From NCBI RefSeq assembly GCF_039544105.1, contig NZ_BAABLA010000007.1: a DNA stretch of 64,000 nt. One strand, given 5' to 3'. The translations under genes were made by a program, and so were the position numbers. The notes beneath the pieces are model-generated. The model was not told the DNA's origin and did not search any database. It saw only the letters and a program-made list of their open reading frames with translations. Below, piece after piece: positions 15,376-23,648 of this stretch (position 1 is its first letter; each line of letters starts with the position of its first letter). The DNA comes from Haloechinothrix_A salitolerans. Its GTDB lineage: Bacteria > Actinomycetota > Actinomycetes > Mycobacteriales > Pseudonocardiaceae.

Positions 15376-16671
15376 TTAACGCGGCGCGGGAGTGAGCCGA
15401 GACGCGGTGGCGATGATCCGATCGACGGCGTCTCCGCCCTTGGCGTCGTAGCAGCCGGACAGGCCCTTGTAGATCAACGGGATCAGCCGGTTGATGCGCA
15501 GCCCGTACCTCGTCGCGGTGCGCATCACCTTCGGGTTGCCGATGGCACGCGCGAAGGCGTTGCCTAGTCGGTAGTAACCGCCCATCAGCTCGGACAGCGC
15601 CAGCGGGTACGCCTGAAGGGCGCGTTCCCGCGACGGGCCCTCCGGCCGGGCGAGCGCCTGCACCACGCACTCGGCGGCGACCTGCGCGGACTCCATGGCG
15701 GCCGAGATGCCCTCGCCGTTGAACGGGCTGACCATGCCGCCCGCGTCGCCGAGCAGCAGCAGGCCGTCGCGGTAGTGCGGGGTGCGGTTGAAGCCCATCG
15801 GCAGGCCAGCACCGCCGATCTTGCCGACGGCGTTCTCCTCCCGGAAGCCCCACTCCTCCGGCGTCGAGTCCAGCCAGGTGCGCAGCAGCGCGCGGTAGTC
15901 GGTGTTGCGGAACGCCGCGGACGTCGACAGCATGCCGAGCCCGACGTTGACCGTGCCGTCACCGAGCGGGAACGCCCAGCCATAGCCGGGCAGCAGGCGT
16001 GGGTTGGCGGGATCGCTGCGGTCCCACAACTCGAGGTGACCTTCGATGTAGGGCTCGTCATGCCGGGGACTCTTGTAGTACTGGCGGACCGCGACGCCCA
16101 TCGGACGCTTGTCGTTGCGGTCGATGCCGACGCTGCGCGCGATGCGCCCGGACACGCCGTCGCAGGCGAGTACCAGCGGCGCGCGGTAGGTCACCGGCGT
16201 CTTGTCCGGGCCGACCTTGGCGGTAACGCCGACGACGCGGCCGGTGCGGTCGTCGGTGACGGCGCCGGTGACCGACGTCCGCTCGTAGAGCCGCGCGCCC
16301 GCCTTCTGCGCGGTCTGCGCGAGCAGCTGGTCGAAGTCGTCGCGGGTGCGGGAGACGCCGTATGGCGGGTAGCTGGCCAGGTCTGGCCACGGCAGCTCCA
16401 GGGTGATGTCGCCCGCCAGGATGCGCAGGCCGGTGCTGTGCACCCAGCCCGCCTCCTCACGGGTGTCGATGCCCAGGTCGATGAGCTGTTTCACGCCACG
16501 CGGGGTGAGACCGTCGCCGCAGACCTTCTCCCTTGGGAAGGACGTCTTTTCCAGCACGAGGACATCGAGTCCCGCCCTGGCGAGGTAGGTCGCTGCCGTC
16601 GATCCCGCTGGTCCAGCGCCGACGACGAGGACGTCGGCGTCCTCGTGCGGCGCGCGTCGGCTAGACGTCAT
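15376..16671 (-). CDS. menJ: Geranylgeranyl reductase family flavoprotein, probable menaquinone reductase MenJ
   Basis: 431-aa FAD enzyme. The N-terminal dinucleotide fold is VLVVGAGPAGSTAATYLARA, followed by PREKVCGDGLTPRG, typical of geranylgeranyl reductases; the second FAD motif is LLLGDAGGMVSPFNGEGIS. The mycobacterial homologue MenJ saturates one isoprene unit of menaquinone, and the neighbouring menG and menD support the same role. Start ATG at 16671 (MTSSRRAPHEDADV); the longer frame to 16803 is not supported. The separation from menG by a strong hairpin suggests its own transcript. Confidence 0.88.
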   Translation of the reverse strand: MTSSRRAPHEDADVLVVGAGPAGSTAATYLARAGLDVLVLEKTSFPREKVCGDGLTPRGVKQLIDLGIDTREEAGWVHSTGLRILAGDITLELPWPDLASYPPYGVSRTRDDFDQLLAQTAQKAGARLYERTSVTGAVTDDRTGRVVGVTAKVGPDKTPVTYRAPLVLACDGVSGRIARSVGIDRNDKRPMGVAVRQYYKSPRHDEPYIEGHLELWDRSDPANPRLLPGYGWAFPLGDGTVNVGLGMLSTSAAFRNTDYRALLRTWLDSTPEEWGFREENAVGKIGGAGLPMGFNRTPHYRDGLLLLGDAGGMVSPFNGEGISAAMESAQVAAECVVQALARPEGPSRERALQAYPLALSELMGGYYRLGNAFARAIGNPKVMRTATRYGLRINRLIPLIYKGLSGCYDAKGGDAVDRIIATASRLTPAPR

Positions 16672-16764
16672 GGTGTCACTGTACGGGGCGGCGTCGAGGC
16701 GGCTGGCGAGATGTGCGCCACGACGCGGGTGGCAAGCACGCGGCCGCACCGGGCGGTACCGGGC

Positions 16765-16813
16765 CGAGTGGATCTGGTCGTCCGGACGACCACAAACGCT
16801 CAAGATCCACTCG
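16765..16813. terminator. Compound hairpin between menG and menJ
   Basis: Outer arms CGAGTGGATCT (16765-16775) and AGATCCACTCG (16803-16813) pair perfectly and enclose a second palindrome, GGTCGTCCGGACGACC (16776-16791). It lies 25 bases after the menG stop, as a transcription terminator would, but there is no T tract. The outer-arm plus TGGTCG design recalls hairpins at 25861-25910 and 58175-58214. Confidence 0.6.
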
Positions 16814-16837
16814 CGACAAGGCCGGGGCCGCGCCTGG

Positions 16838-17527
16838 CTACTCCGGCTTCGTCGCGCGGTGCACCGCGACCACGCCGAAGGTGAGGTTCAACCACTCGAC
16901 GTTCTCCCAGCCTGCCGAGGCGATGATCTCGCCGAGCCGACGCTGGTCCGGCCACGCGGCCATGGACTCGGCGAGATAGGAGTACGCCTCGGGGTTGGAC
17001 GACTGACGCTTGCCGAGCCAGGTCAGCGCACGCATCAGCACCTTCTCGTGCACCAGCCGGATCGGCGCGAACGGCGGCGTCGACACCTCGCAGATCACCA
17101 GCCTGCCGCCAGGTTTGACGACGCGGGCGATCTCCGTCAGCGCGGCCTTGGTGTCGACGAAGTTACGCAGTCCAAACGCGATCGTCACGGCGTCGAAGCT
17201 CTCGTCGGCGAACGGCAGCCGGAGCGCGTCGGCGGCGACCATCGGCACGTCACGGTGCTTGCCGCTGCGCAACATGCCGAGTGAGAAGTCGGCGGCGACG
17301 CACCACGCGCCCGCCTGGCTGAACTCCACCGTGGACACGCCCGTGCCCGCGGCGAGGTCAAGCACCCGCTCCCCCCGCTTGGCGCCCAGCACCCTGCCGG
17401 TGGTGATGCGCCAGCGGCGGTCGAAGCCGAACGTCATGACCGAGTTGGCCCGGTCATAGCCGCTGGCGACGTCGTCGAACATCGCGGCGACGTCGCGGGG
17501 GTCCTTGTCGAGGCTCGCGCGGGACAT
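16838..17527 (-). CDS. menG: Demethylmenaquinone methyltransferase (MenG/UbiE)
   Basis: SAM-dependent C-methyltransferase for the last step of menaquinone synthesis, 229 aa. The SAM-binding motif I is VLDLAAGTGVSTVEFSQAGA; later family motifs include FDAVTIAFGLRNFVDTKAAL and KPGGRLVICEVSTP. Start ATG at 17527 (MSRASLDKDPRDVAAMFDDV) matches the family N-terminus; the longer frame to 17848 has no such support. Near menD as in other actinobacteria. Confidence 0.95.
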   Translation of the reverse strand: MSRASLDKDPRDVAAMFDDVASGYDRANSVMTFGFDRRWRITTGRVLGAKRGERVLDLAAGTGVSTVEFSQAGAWCVAADFSLGMLRSGKHRDVPMVAADALRLPFADESFDAVTIAFGLRNFVDTKAALTEIARVVKPGGRLVICEVSTPPFAPIRLVHEKVLMRALTWLGKRQSSNPEAYSYLAESMAAWPDQRRLGEIIASAGWENVEWLNLTFGVVAVHRATKPE

Positions 17528-17585
17528 GAGGTGCAGCCTAGTCGGGGTGGATTCGGATCCCGCCACAACGTGGGACTCGCGGCAC

Positions 17586-18008
17586 TCAAGCGGGGGACTC
17601 GCGCCGGCGGAGCCACACGGCGAGCGGGGCGGCGATGAGCCAAGTGATCGCGATCGTGGCCCCAGTGGGAAGCAGGCTGAGCGTGAACGTCCTCCCAGCG
17701 ACGCGGACCAGGTCGGGGTTGGTCGCGTCGTACTCGACGTGCACCAGCTGCCCTTCGGCGAGGCCCTCCGGGTAGAGCACGCCATCCTGCGAGATGTGCA
17801 CCGCGCCGTCGGCGGTCTCGAAACGGACGATGGTGCGATCCCACTCAACGGATAAGACCTCGGCGTTGGCCGAGCCGAGATTCGACTCGATCGCGCTGTC
17901 GTTGCGGTACGCCGCGAGCACGAGAACCAGCATCAGTAGCGTGATCAGGCCCGCCACCCCGAGCACGACCCAGCGCGCGATTCGCCATCGCCGTCGCTGC
18001 CGCGCCAT
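17586..18008 (-). CDS. DUF3592 membrane protein
   Basis: 140 aa with two predicted helices: WVVLGVAGLITLLMLVLVLA near the N-terminus and LLPTGATIAITWLIAAPLAV near the C-terminus, flanking an extracytoplasmic beta-rich segment of about 75 residues. The pattern fits the DUF3592 family, whose function is unknown. A homologous gene sits beside menD in mycobacteria (Rv0556, from memory), so the linkage is old. The start could be ATG 18008, GTG 18017, or ATG 18050 overlapping the menD stop. Confidence 0.7.
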   Translation of the reverse strand: MARQRRRWRIARWVVLGVAGLITLLMLVLVLAAYRNDSAIESNLGSANAEVLSVEWDRTIVRFETADGAVHISQDGVLYPEGLAEGQLVHVEYDATNPDLVRVAGRTFTLSLLPTGATIAITWLIAAPLAVWLRRRESPA

Positions 18009-18042
18009 CGTCGTCACGCTCGCAAAGGCTACTGCTGTCCCG

Positions 18043-19743
18043 TCACGCATCCCCACGCGCACAGCCATCCCGCACCGCGCGGGAGACGGCCGCGCGCAGC
18101 CTGCCGTGGAGGTCCCTGCGAGCGTCGCGTTCGATGGCGACCTCGACGACGCGTAGCCCTTCCGGCTGGCCCAGTGCGGCCTGCAGCTCGTTACTGCTGG
18201 TCACGCGGGCGTGTGGGACGCCGTAACCCGCGCAGAGCGCGCCGATGTCCGCGCCGTGCGGTGTGCCGAAGACCCGCTCGAAACCGCGGTCGTGTGCCGG
18301 TTCGCCCTGTTCCAGCAGGGAGAAGATGCCTCCGCCGTCGTCGTTGACGACCACGATCGTCAGGTCCGGGCGGCGCTCAAGGGTGCCGGTGAGCAGGCCG
18401 TTGCTGTCGTGCAGGAACGTCAGGTCGCCGAGGAGCGCGTACGACGGTCCGTGGTGCACCAACGCCGCGCCGACGGCGGCGGACACCGTGCCGTCGATTC
18501 CCGCCACACCCCGGTTGCGGTGCACCAGCAGGTCAGGGCGCACCGGACCGGCGGCGAGGGCGATGTCGCGGGTGGGGTTGGAAGAGCCAACGACCAGCAA
18601 CGAATCGGGCGGCAGCGCGGCCATGACGTCGGCGGCGACGGCGGGTCCGGACGGCCACGGCTCGGCGGCGAGCGCGGTGGTCACGGCCTCGCGCGCGGCG
18701 ACGTCGGCGGCGCGCCACCGCGCCAGCCACTCCGGGTCGGCGGGCTTGGTCGGCTCGGCGAACCACTGCCCCACCTGCCGGACGTTGTGCGCGGGCGCTG
18801 GCCAGTCGGTGTCCGGCCGGACCAGCAGAACCTCGACGTCGGCGTCCGCGAGAAGCTGCTGCACCTGCCGGAACACCGTGGGACGTCCGATGCAGAGCAC
18901 CTGCTCCGGCTTGTGCGCCGCGACGAACTCCGGCACGGCGAGCAGCCACGCGCCGCTGGTGATCGCGGAGTCACCGGACACGCCAGCGCCGCCGGTCTCG
19001 GCGATCAGCGGCCACCCATTGGCTTCCGCCCACTCGGCAGCGGCGGCCACGCCGGAGTCGCAGGCGATGACCAGCCCGGTGCGCGTGGAGGGGACGACGA
19101 ACGCGGGCAGCGCGCCGTAGTCCGGCAGCTCGGTCCAGCGCTGGCCGTTGGGCCTGCCGTCAAGCGGTTCGGGCCAGGTGTCAGCGTCCGGGCCGACGTC
19201 CGGCACCAGCGGCTCCCGGAACGGGACGTTGAGGTGCACCGGGCCCGAACGCCACTCGCCGTAGGCGGCGTTCCATGCCCGGCAGACCTGGCTGCGCCAG
19301 TAGGCGTTCTGGCCGGTGTGGGTGTCGGCGATGGCAAGTTCGTTGAAGTAGCGGACGGCGTCGCCGTAGAGCCGGTCCTGGTCGATCACCTGGTTCGCGC
19401 CCGCCGCGCGCAGCTCGGGCGGCCGGTCAGCGGTGAGGACGATTAGAGGCACCCCCGCGCGGTCGGCCTCCAGGACGGCGGGGTGGAAGTTCGCGGCAGC
19501 GGTGCCCGACGTGCAGACGACCACGGTTGGACGTCCAGTGCGGGCGGCGATGCCCAGCGCGAGGAAGCCAGCGGAGCGTTCGTCAATGCGGACGTGAAGG
19601 CTGACCCGGCCCGCCTCCGCGGCGTCGTAGAGCGCCATCGACAGCGGCGCGTTGCGGGAGCCGGGGCACAGCACGACGTGCGACACCGTGTTGCGCACCA
19701 GTTCATCGACGAGCACCCTCGCCTGGGCTGTCGACGGGTTCAC
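18043..19743 (-). CDS. menD: SEPHCHC synthase MenD (thiamine diphosphate enzyme)
   Basis: Adds a 2-oxoglutarate-derived unit to isochorismate in menaquinone synthesis; 566 aa, normal length. N-terminal VVLCPGSRNAPLSMALYDAA and C-terminal ThDP/Mg site (GDLTFLHDSNGLL through VVNDDGGGIFSLLEQ) are family signatures. GTG start (NPSTAQARVLVDELVRNTVS). Divergently transcribed from menB with only 54 bases between, so their promoters are close or overlap. Confidence 0.96.
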   Translation of the reverse strand: MNPSTAQARVLVDELVRNTVSHVVLCPGSRNAPLSMALYDAAEAGRVSLHVRIDERSAGFLALGIAARTGRPTVVVCTSGTAAANFHPAVLEADRAGVPLIVLTADRPPELRAAGANQVIDQDRLYGDAVRYFNELAIADTHTGQNAYWRSQVCRAWNAAYGEWRSGPVHLNVPFREPLVPDVGPDADTWPEPLDGRPNGQRWTELPDYGALPAFVVPSTRTGLVIACDSGVAAAAEWAEANGWPLIAETGGAGVSGDSAITSGAWLLAVPEFVAAHKPEQVLCIGRPTVFRQVQQLLADADVEVLLVRPDTDWPAPAHNVRQVGQWFAEPTKPADPEWLARWRAADVAAREAVTTALAAEPWPSGPAVAADVMAALPPDSLLVVGSSNPTRDIALAAGPVRPDLLVHRNRGVAGIDGTVSAAVGAALVHHGPSYALLGDLTFLHDSNGLLTGTLERRPDLTIVVVNDDGGGIFSLLEQGEPAHDRGFERVFGTPHGADIGALCAGYGVPHARVTSSNELQAALGQPEGLRVVEVAIERDARRDLHGRLRAAVSRAVRDGCARGDA

Positions 19744-19784
19744 CGGGCGGCCCCGCTGCGATCACTGGCTGTCGGCACACGGCA

Positions 19785-19790
19785 TATTCT
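19785..19790 (+). promoter_or_regulatory. Possible -10 box of menB (leaderless start)
   Basis: TATTCT 7 bases before the menB ATG, in the 54-base menD-menB divergent gap. Actinobacterial leaderless genes place the -10 box at this distance. No convincing -35 box is visible, so this remains tentative. Confidence 0.4.
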
Positions 19791-19797
19791 CCCAGAC

Positions 19798-20721
19798 ATG
19801 CCAGCCACACGAGTGTCCGAACTGTTCGACGCCTCCGCGTGGGAGGAGGTCGACGGGTTCGACTTCACCGACATCACCTATCACCGCTCCACCGAGAGCC
19901 GCTCCGGTAAGCGCGTGCTCCGGGTCGCTTTCAACCGTCCTGACGTGCGCAATGCCTTCCGCCCGCACACCGTGGACGAGCTGTACCGGGCGCTCGACCA
20001 CGCGCGGATGTCCTCCGACGTCGGCGCCGTCCTGCTCACCGGGAACGGACCGTCGCCGCGCGATGGCGGCTGGGCGTTCTGTTCCGGTGGTGACCAGCGT
20101 ATTCGGGGCAAGACCGGATATCAGTACGCCGACGGCGAGACGTCCGACACGGTGGACCCGGCGCGGGCCGGTCGGCTGCACATTCTCGAGGTACAGCGGT
20201 TGATCCGCTTCATGCCGAAAGTCGTGATCTGCGTTGTGCCGGGTTGGGCCGCTGGCGGCGGCCACTCGCTGCACGTGGTGTGCGATCTCACACTCGCCTC
20301 GGCCGAGCACGCGCGGTTCAAGCAAACCGACGCCGACGTCGGGTCATTCGATGGCGGATTCGGGTCGGCGTACCTCGCGAAGATGGTCGGGCAGAAGTTC
20401 GCGCGGGAGATCTTCTTTCTGGGGCGTTCGTACGACGCCGAGCAGATGCACGCCATGGGGGCGGTCAACGCCGTCGTCCCGCACGCTGAGTTGGAAGCGG
20501 AGGCGTTGCGGTGGGCGTGGGAGATCAACGGCAAGTCTCCCACGGCGCAGCGGATGCTGAAGTACGCGTTCAACCTCGTCGACGACGGCCTCGTCGGGCA
20601 GCAGCTGTTCGCCGGCGAGACGACGCGGCTGGCGTACATGACGGACGAGGCCGTCGAGGGCCGGGACTCGTTCCTGCAGAAGCGAGAGCCGGACTGGACG
20701 TCGTACCCGTACTTCTACTGA
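19798..20721 (+). CDS. menB: 1,4-dihydroxy-2-naphthoyl-CoA synthase (MenB)
   Basis: Crotonase-fold ring-closing enzyme of menaquinone synthesis, 307 aa. Visible signatures: AFCSGGDQRIRGKTGYQYAD, PGWAAGGGHSLHVVCDLTLA and KQTDADVGSFDGGFGSAYLA. Start ATG at 19798 (MPATRVSELFDASAWEEV). TATTCT at 19785-19790 ends 7 bases before the ATG, so the mRNA may be leaderless; there is no ribosome-binding site. The longer frame from 19483 runs antisense through menD and is rejected. Confidence 0.96.
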   Translation: MPATRVSELFDASAWEEVDGFDFTDITYHRSTESRSGKRVLRVAFNRPDVRNAFRPHTVDELYRALDHARMSSDVGAVLLTGNGPSPRDGGWAFCSGGDQRIRGKTGYQYADGETSDTVDPARAGRLHILEVQRLIRFMPKVVICVVPGWAAGGGHSLHVVCDLTLASAEHARFKQTDADVGSFDGGFGSAYLAKMVGQKFAREIFFLGRSYDAEQMHAMGAVNAVVPHAELEAEALRWAWEINGKSPTAQRMLKYAFNLVDDGLVGQQLFAGETTRLAYMTDEAVEGRDSFLQKREPDWTSYPYFY

Positions 20722-20730
20722 CTCGCTGGC

Positions 20731-20821
20731 GGTGTTGATCTACTTCCCCTCGGCTGTGACCACGAGAACCGGACATCGCGGACGTGACCTGGTCACACCG
20801 TGGGGTAAGTTGATCAACACC
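20731..20821. repeat. 91-bp inverted-repeat element, copy 1
   Basis: Lies 9 bases after the menB stop. Left arm begins GGTGTTGATCTACTT and right arm ends AAGTTGATCAACACC; 17 of the 20 outermost positions pair. It aligns without gaps over 91 bases to the copy at 38388-38478 at about 70 percent identity. The shared core includes GGCTGTGA, AGAACCGG and CTGG. Four stem positions differ between copies on both arms so that pairing is kept. It has no coding frame. It could be a transcribed structure, a terminator or a small mobile element. Confidence 0.75.
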
Positions 20822-20840
20822 GTGGGTTCAGGAGGTGCTA

Positions 20841-21374
20841 GTGAGGTACGCGGACGGACCGGAAGCACAGGTCGAACGCCGGGTGCGGACGACGCCCTCG
20901 CGGGTGTGGTCGCTGGTGACGGACATCGAACTACCTGCCCGATTCAGCCCTGAGCTGCACCGCGTGGAGTGGGTCGACGGCGCCACCGGCCCCGCACTCG
21001 GCGCACGCTTCATCGGCCACAACCGAAACCAGATCCTCGGCGAGTGGCGAACGCTCTCCCGCATCGTCGAACTCGTACCGGAGCGGGTGTTCGCCTGGTC
21101 CGTGTACGACCCGGACGACGTCTTCGGCGGCGCGGACGCGAAGCCGGACGCACCATCGGCGACGTGGCGGTTCGAACTGGCGCCGGACGGCCCGGACGGT
21201 AACGTCACGCTGCTGCGGCAGTCCGCGCGGTTGGGGCCGGGGCCATCTGGGCTCAGCCTCGCCATCGACCGCGCGCCGGATCGGGAAGAGGCGATCGTCG
21301 CCTACCGTCTCGACGACCTCCGCGCCGGCATGCGGACAACGCTCGACGGCATCGCGGCGCTCGCGGAGGCGTAG
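20841..21374 (+). CDS. SRPBCC (START-like) family protein
   Basis: 177 aa. It opens with a beta strand and the pattern VERRVRTTPSRVWSLVTDIE, then FSPELHRVEWVDGATGPALG, characteristic of the polyketide cyclase/dehydrase-like SRPBCC fold that forms a hydrophobic ligand pocket. The C-terminal helix is RLDDLRAGMRTTLDGIAALA. The GTG at 20841 is preceded by AGGAGG at 5 bases, so it is preferred to the GTG two codons upstream. Ligand unknown. It ends 10 bases before the convergent glmS stop. Confidence 0.8.
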   Translation: MRYADGPEAQVERRVRTTPSRVWSLVTDIELPARFSPELHRVEWVDGATGPALGARFIGHNRNQILGEWRTLSRIVELVPERVFAWSVYDPDDVFGGADAKPDAPSATWRFELAPDGPDGNVTLLRQSARLGPGPSGLSLAIDRAPDREEAIVAYRLDDLRAGMRTTLDGIAALAEA

Positions 21375-21384
21375 CGCCACCCGC

Positions 21385-23211
21385 TCACTCCACGGTGACG
21401 CTCTTCGCCAGGTTGCGCGGCTTGTCGATGTCCCGCCCCAGGCGGAGCGCGAGGTGGTACGCGAACAGTTGCAGCGGGATCGTCAGCAGGATCGGGTCCA
21501 GCTCCGGCGTCGCGTGCGGCACACGGATCTCGGCGTCGGCCAGCCCCGAGGGCAGCTCGGCGTTGGTCACCGCGATCACCGGGCCACCGCGCGCCTTGAT
21601 CTGCTCGATGGTGCCGATGTTCTTCGCGAGCAGTTCGTCGTCCGGGACGAGCACCACCGACGGCATGGTCTCGTCGATCAGCGCCAACGGGCCGTGCTTC
21701 AGCTCGGACGCCTGATATGCCTCGGCGTGGACGTAGGAGATCTCCTTCAGCTTCTGCGCGCCCTCGCGCGCGGCGGGCCAGCACCGCACACGGCCGATGA
21801 AGAACATCCCGCGCGCGTCGTGGAAGCGGTCGGCGACCTCGGCGATCTCGTCCTCGGTCTTCAGGATGTCGCTGATCAGGTCGGGTAACGCGGCGAGGCC
21901 GTTCACGATCCGGGTGCCATTGGCGACCGAGAGGTCCCGCACCCGCCCGAGCAGCAGAGCCAGCAGTGCGAACGAGAAGCTCATGCTGGTCACGGCCTTG
22001 GTGGACGCAACGGACACCTCCGGCCCCGAGTGCAGCAGGACACCGTGGCCGCACTCCCGCGCGATGGCGCTGCCAACGACGTTGACGACGCCCATCACCT
22101 GCCCGCCCTTGCGTTGCAGCTCACGGACGGCGGCGAGAGTGTCCGCGGTCTCGCCCGACTGGCTGACGGCGACGTAGAGCGTGTCGCCATCGATCACCGG
22201 GTTGCGGTAGCGGAACTCCGACGCCGGCTCGGCGTCCGCTGGCAGCCGCGCCAGCTCCTCGACAAGATTCGCGCCGATCTGGCCCGCGTAGTACGCCGAA
22301 CCGCAGCCGAGGAACTTCACGCTGCGCACAGCCCGCAGCGCCCGCGCGTCCAGGTTGATACCACCGAGCCGCGCCGTGGAAAACCGCTCGTCGAGCCTGC
22401 CGAGCAACGCCCGCCGGATCGCCTCCGGCTGCTCGTGCATCTCCTTGTGCATGAAGTTGTCGTAGCCGTCGAGCTGGAAGTCGGCGTCGTCGACGTCCAC
22501 GGTGGTGGGTGACTTCGCGGTGCTGCGGGCCTGAAGAGTGCTGGTGCGGTAGTCGTCCGCCGTGAGGGTGGCCAGCTCGCCGTCGTCCAGGTAGACGACG
22601 CTCTGCGTGTAGCGCACCAACGCGGCGACATCGGACGCGACGAACATCTCCCCGTCGCCGACCCCCAGCACGATCGGGCTGCCATTGCGCGCGACGACCA
22701 GCTCCCCCGGCTTCGTCGCGTCGATCACGACGATGCCGTACGCGCCCTCGACATCCTGCAGCGCGGTGCGCACCGCCGCCTCCAGCGACTCCGCGCCGTC
22801 GTCGAGTGCCTTGGCGACCAGGTGCGCGATCGCCTCGGTGTCAGTGTCCGATGCGAAGGTGACGCCGTCAGCGGTGAGTCGCGCACGCAGTTCGTCGGCG
22901 TTCTCCAGGATGCCGTTGTGGACGACGGCGATGCGCTTGCTGGTGTCCTGCTGCGGGTGAGCGTTGACGTCGGTCGGCTCGCCGTGGGTAGCCCAGCGGG
23001 TGTGGGCGATGCCGGACGTCGCTGGCAGGCCGTCGCCAACCAAGTCACGCAGCTCACCGACACGCACGGCCGCCTTGGTGACCTTGAGCCGAGCCCGGTG
23101 CGGCACCGCGATGCCCGCCGAGTCGTAGCCGCGATACTCCAACCGGTGCAGGCCCTCGAGCAGGATTGGGGTCGCTTTCCTGCCGCCGACGTAGCCGACG
23201 ATGCCGCACAT
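21385..23211 (-). CDS. glmS: Glutamine--fructose-6-phosphate aminotransferase (GlmS)
   Basis: Makes glucosamine-6-phosphate for cell wall synthesis, 608 aa. The N-terminal glutaminase domain starts MCGIVGYVGG with Cys2 as nucleophile and contains HTRWATHGEPTDVNAHPQ and VVHNGILENADELR. Two SIS domains follow (GCGSAYYAGQIGANLVEELA; SQSGETADTLAAVRELQRKG), and the C-terminus ends RNLAKSVTVE as the family requires. AGGAGG 5 bases before ATG. No glmS ribozyme is expected or seen upstream. It sits among men genes, without an obvious pathway link. Confidence 0.96.
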   Translation of the reverse strand: MCGIVGYVGGRKATPILLEGLHRLEYRGYDSAGIAVPHRARLKVTKAAVRVGELRDLVGDGLPATSGIAHTRWATHGEPTDVNAHPQQDTSKRIAVVHNGILENADELRARLTADGVTFASDTDTEAIAHLVAKALDDGAESLEAAVRTALQDVEGAYGIVVIDATKPGELVVARNGSPIVLGVGDGEMFVASDVAALVRYTQSVVYLDDGELATLTADDYRTSTLQARSTAKSPTTVDVDDADFQLDGYDNFMHKEMHEQPEAIRRALLGRLDERFSTARLGGINLDARALRAVRSVKFLGCGSAYYAGQIGANLVEELARLPADAEPASEFRYRNPVIDGDTLYVAVSQSGETADTLAAVRELQRKGGQVMGVVNVVGSAIARECGHGVLLHSGPEVSVASTKAVTSMSFSFALLALLLGRVRDLSVANGTRIVNGLAALPDLISDILKTEDEIAEVADRFHDARGMFFIGRVRCWPAAREGAQKLKEISYVHAEAYQASELKHGPLALIDETMPSVVLVPDDELLAKNIGTIEQIKARGGPVIAVTNAELPSGLADAEIRVPHATPELDPILLTIPLQLFAYHLALRLGRDIDKPRNLAKSVTVE

Positions 23212-23226
23212 GTGTCCCTCCTCGGT

Positions 23227-23502
23227 TTAGCCGTAGACGATGCGCCGCAGTTGGCGCTCCGTCACCTCGCCCGCGCCCACCGGCCGCCGCGCCAGTTCCG
23301 CGGCGATCTGCGTCCACGCCTCGGCGTTTCTGCGACCCCTGCGGCGCAACTCCGCGTGTCGTCGCCGGACGTACTCCTCGCGCGTCTCGCCGTAGTAGGC
23401 GATGACGTCGGCGATCACGCGCGCCGCGACACTCTCTGGCAGCCCCGTCGTCCCCGCGACGTGCTGGACGAGATCCTGCGGCGGGTGGTCGGGAGCGGGC
23501 AC
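23227..23502 (-). CDS. Small conserved hypothetical protein
   Basis: 91 aa, helical and rich in Arg, Glu and Ala; no membrane segment and no signal peptide. Notable stretches: VIADVIAYYGETREEYVRRR and NAEAWTQIAAELARRPVGAG. The start is GTG at 23502 with no clear ribosome-binding site; an in-frame TGA lies 8 codons upstream, with CTG codons in between as rare alternatives. It ends 15 bases before glmS and is probably cotranscribed with it. Function not recognised. Confidence 0.65.
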   Translation of the reverse strand: MPAPDHPPQDLVQHVAGTTGLPESVAARVIADVIAYYGETREEYVRRRHAELRRRGRRNAEAWTQIAAELARRPVGAGEVTERQLRRIVYG

Positions 23503-23547
23503 GAGCTTCAGCGTGTCACCCAGTCAGGCGTTTCGGCAATATTCGTG

Positions 23548-23620
23548 CCCGATTTCGGGCAGGGGCGACTTTCGTGAAGGCGTTGTTCGCAACGCTATGT
23601 GTCGCGAACGACGCCTTCAC
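23548..23620. repeat. Two hairpins upstream of menE
   Basis: GCCCGATTTCGGGC (23548-23561) is a small perfect hairpin. It is followed by GTGAAGGCGTTGTTCGC (23574-23590) and GCGAACGACGCCTTCAC (23604-23620), which pair at 16 of 17 positions around a 13-base loop. They lie in the divergent gap between the small glmS-linked gene and menE. The GTGAAGGCG and GACGCCTTCAC words recall the repeats at 38354 and 41610, so this may be a member of a dispersed palindrome set. Confidence 0.6.
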
Positions 23621-23648
23621 AACACCGCGCCCCGCACCGTCCCGCAGA

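Noticed and set aside
18211..19446. 411-codon plus-strand frame opposite menD
   Set aside because: No ribosome-binding site, low-complexity Arg/Gly/Val sequence, and complete overlap with menD.
23574..23620. Third Rex operator before menE
   Set aside because: CTTCACAA occurs, but the partner half-site is far more than four bases away; the sequence is better explained as a 17-bp hairpin.
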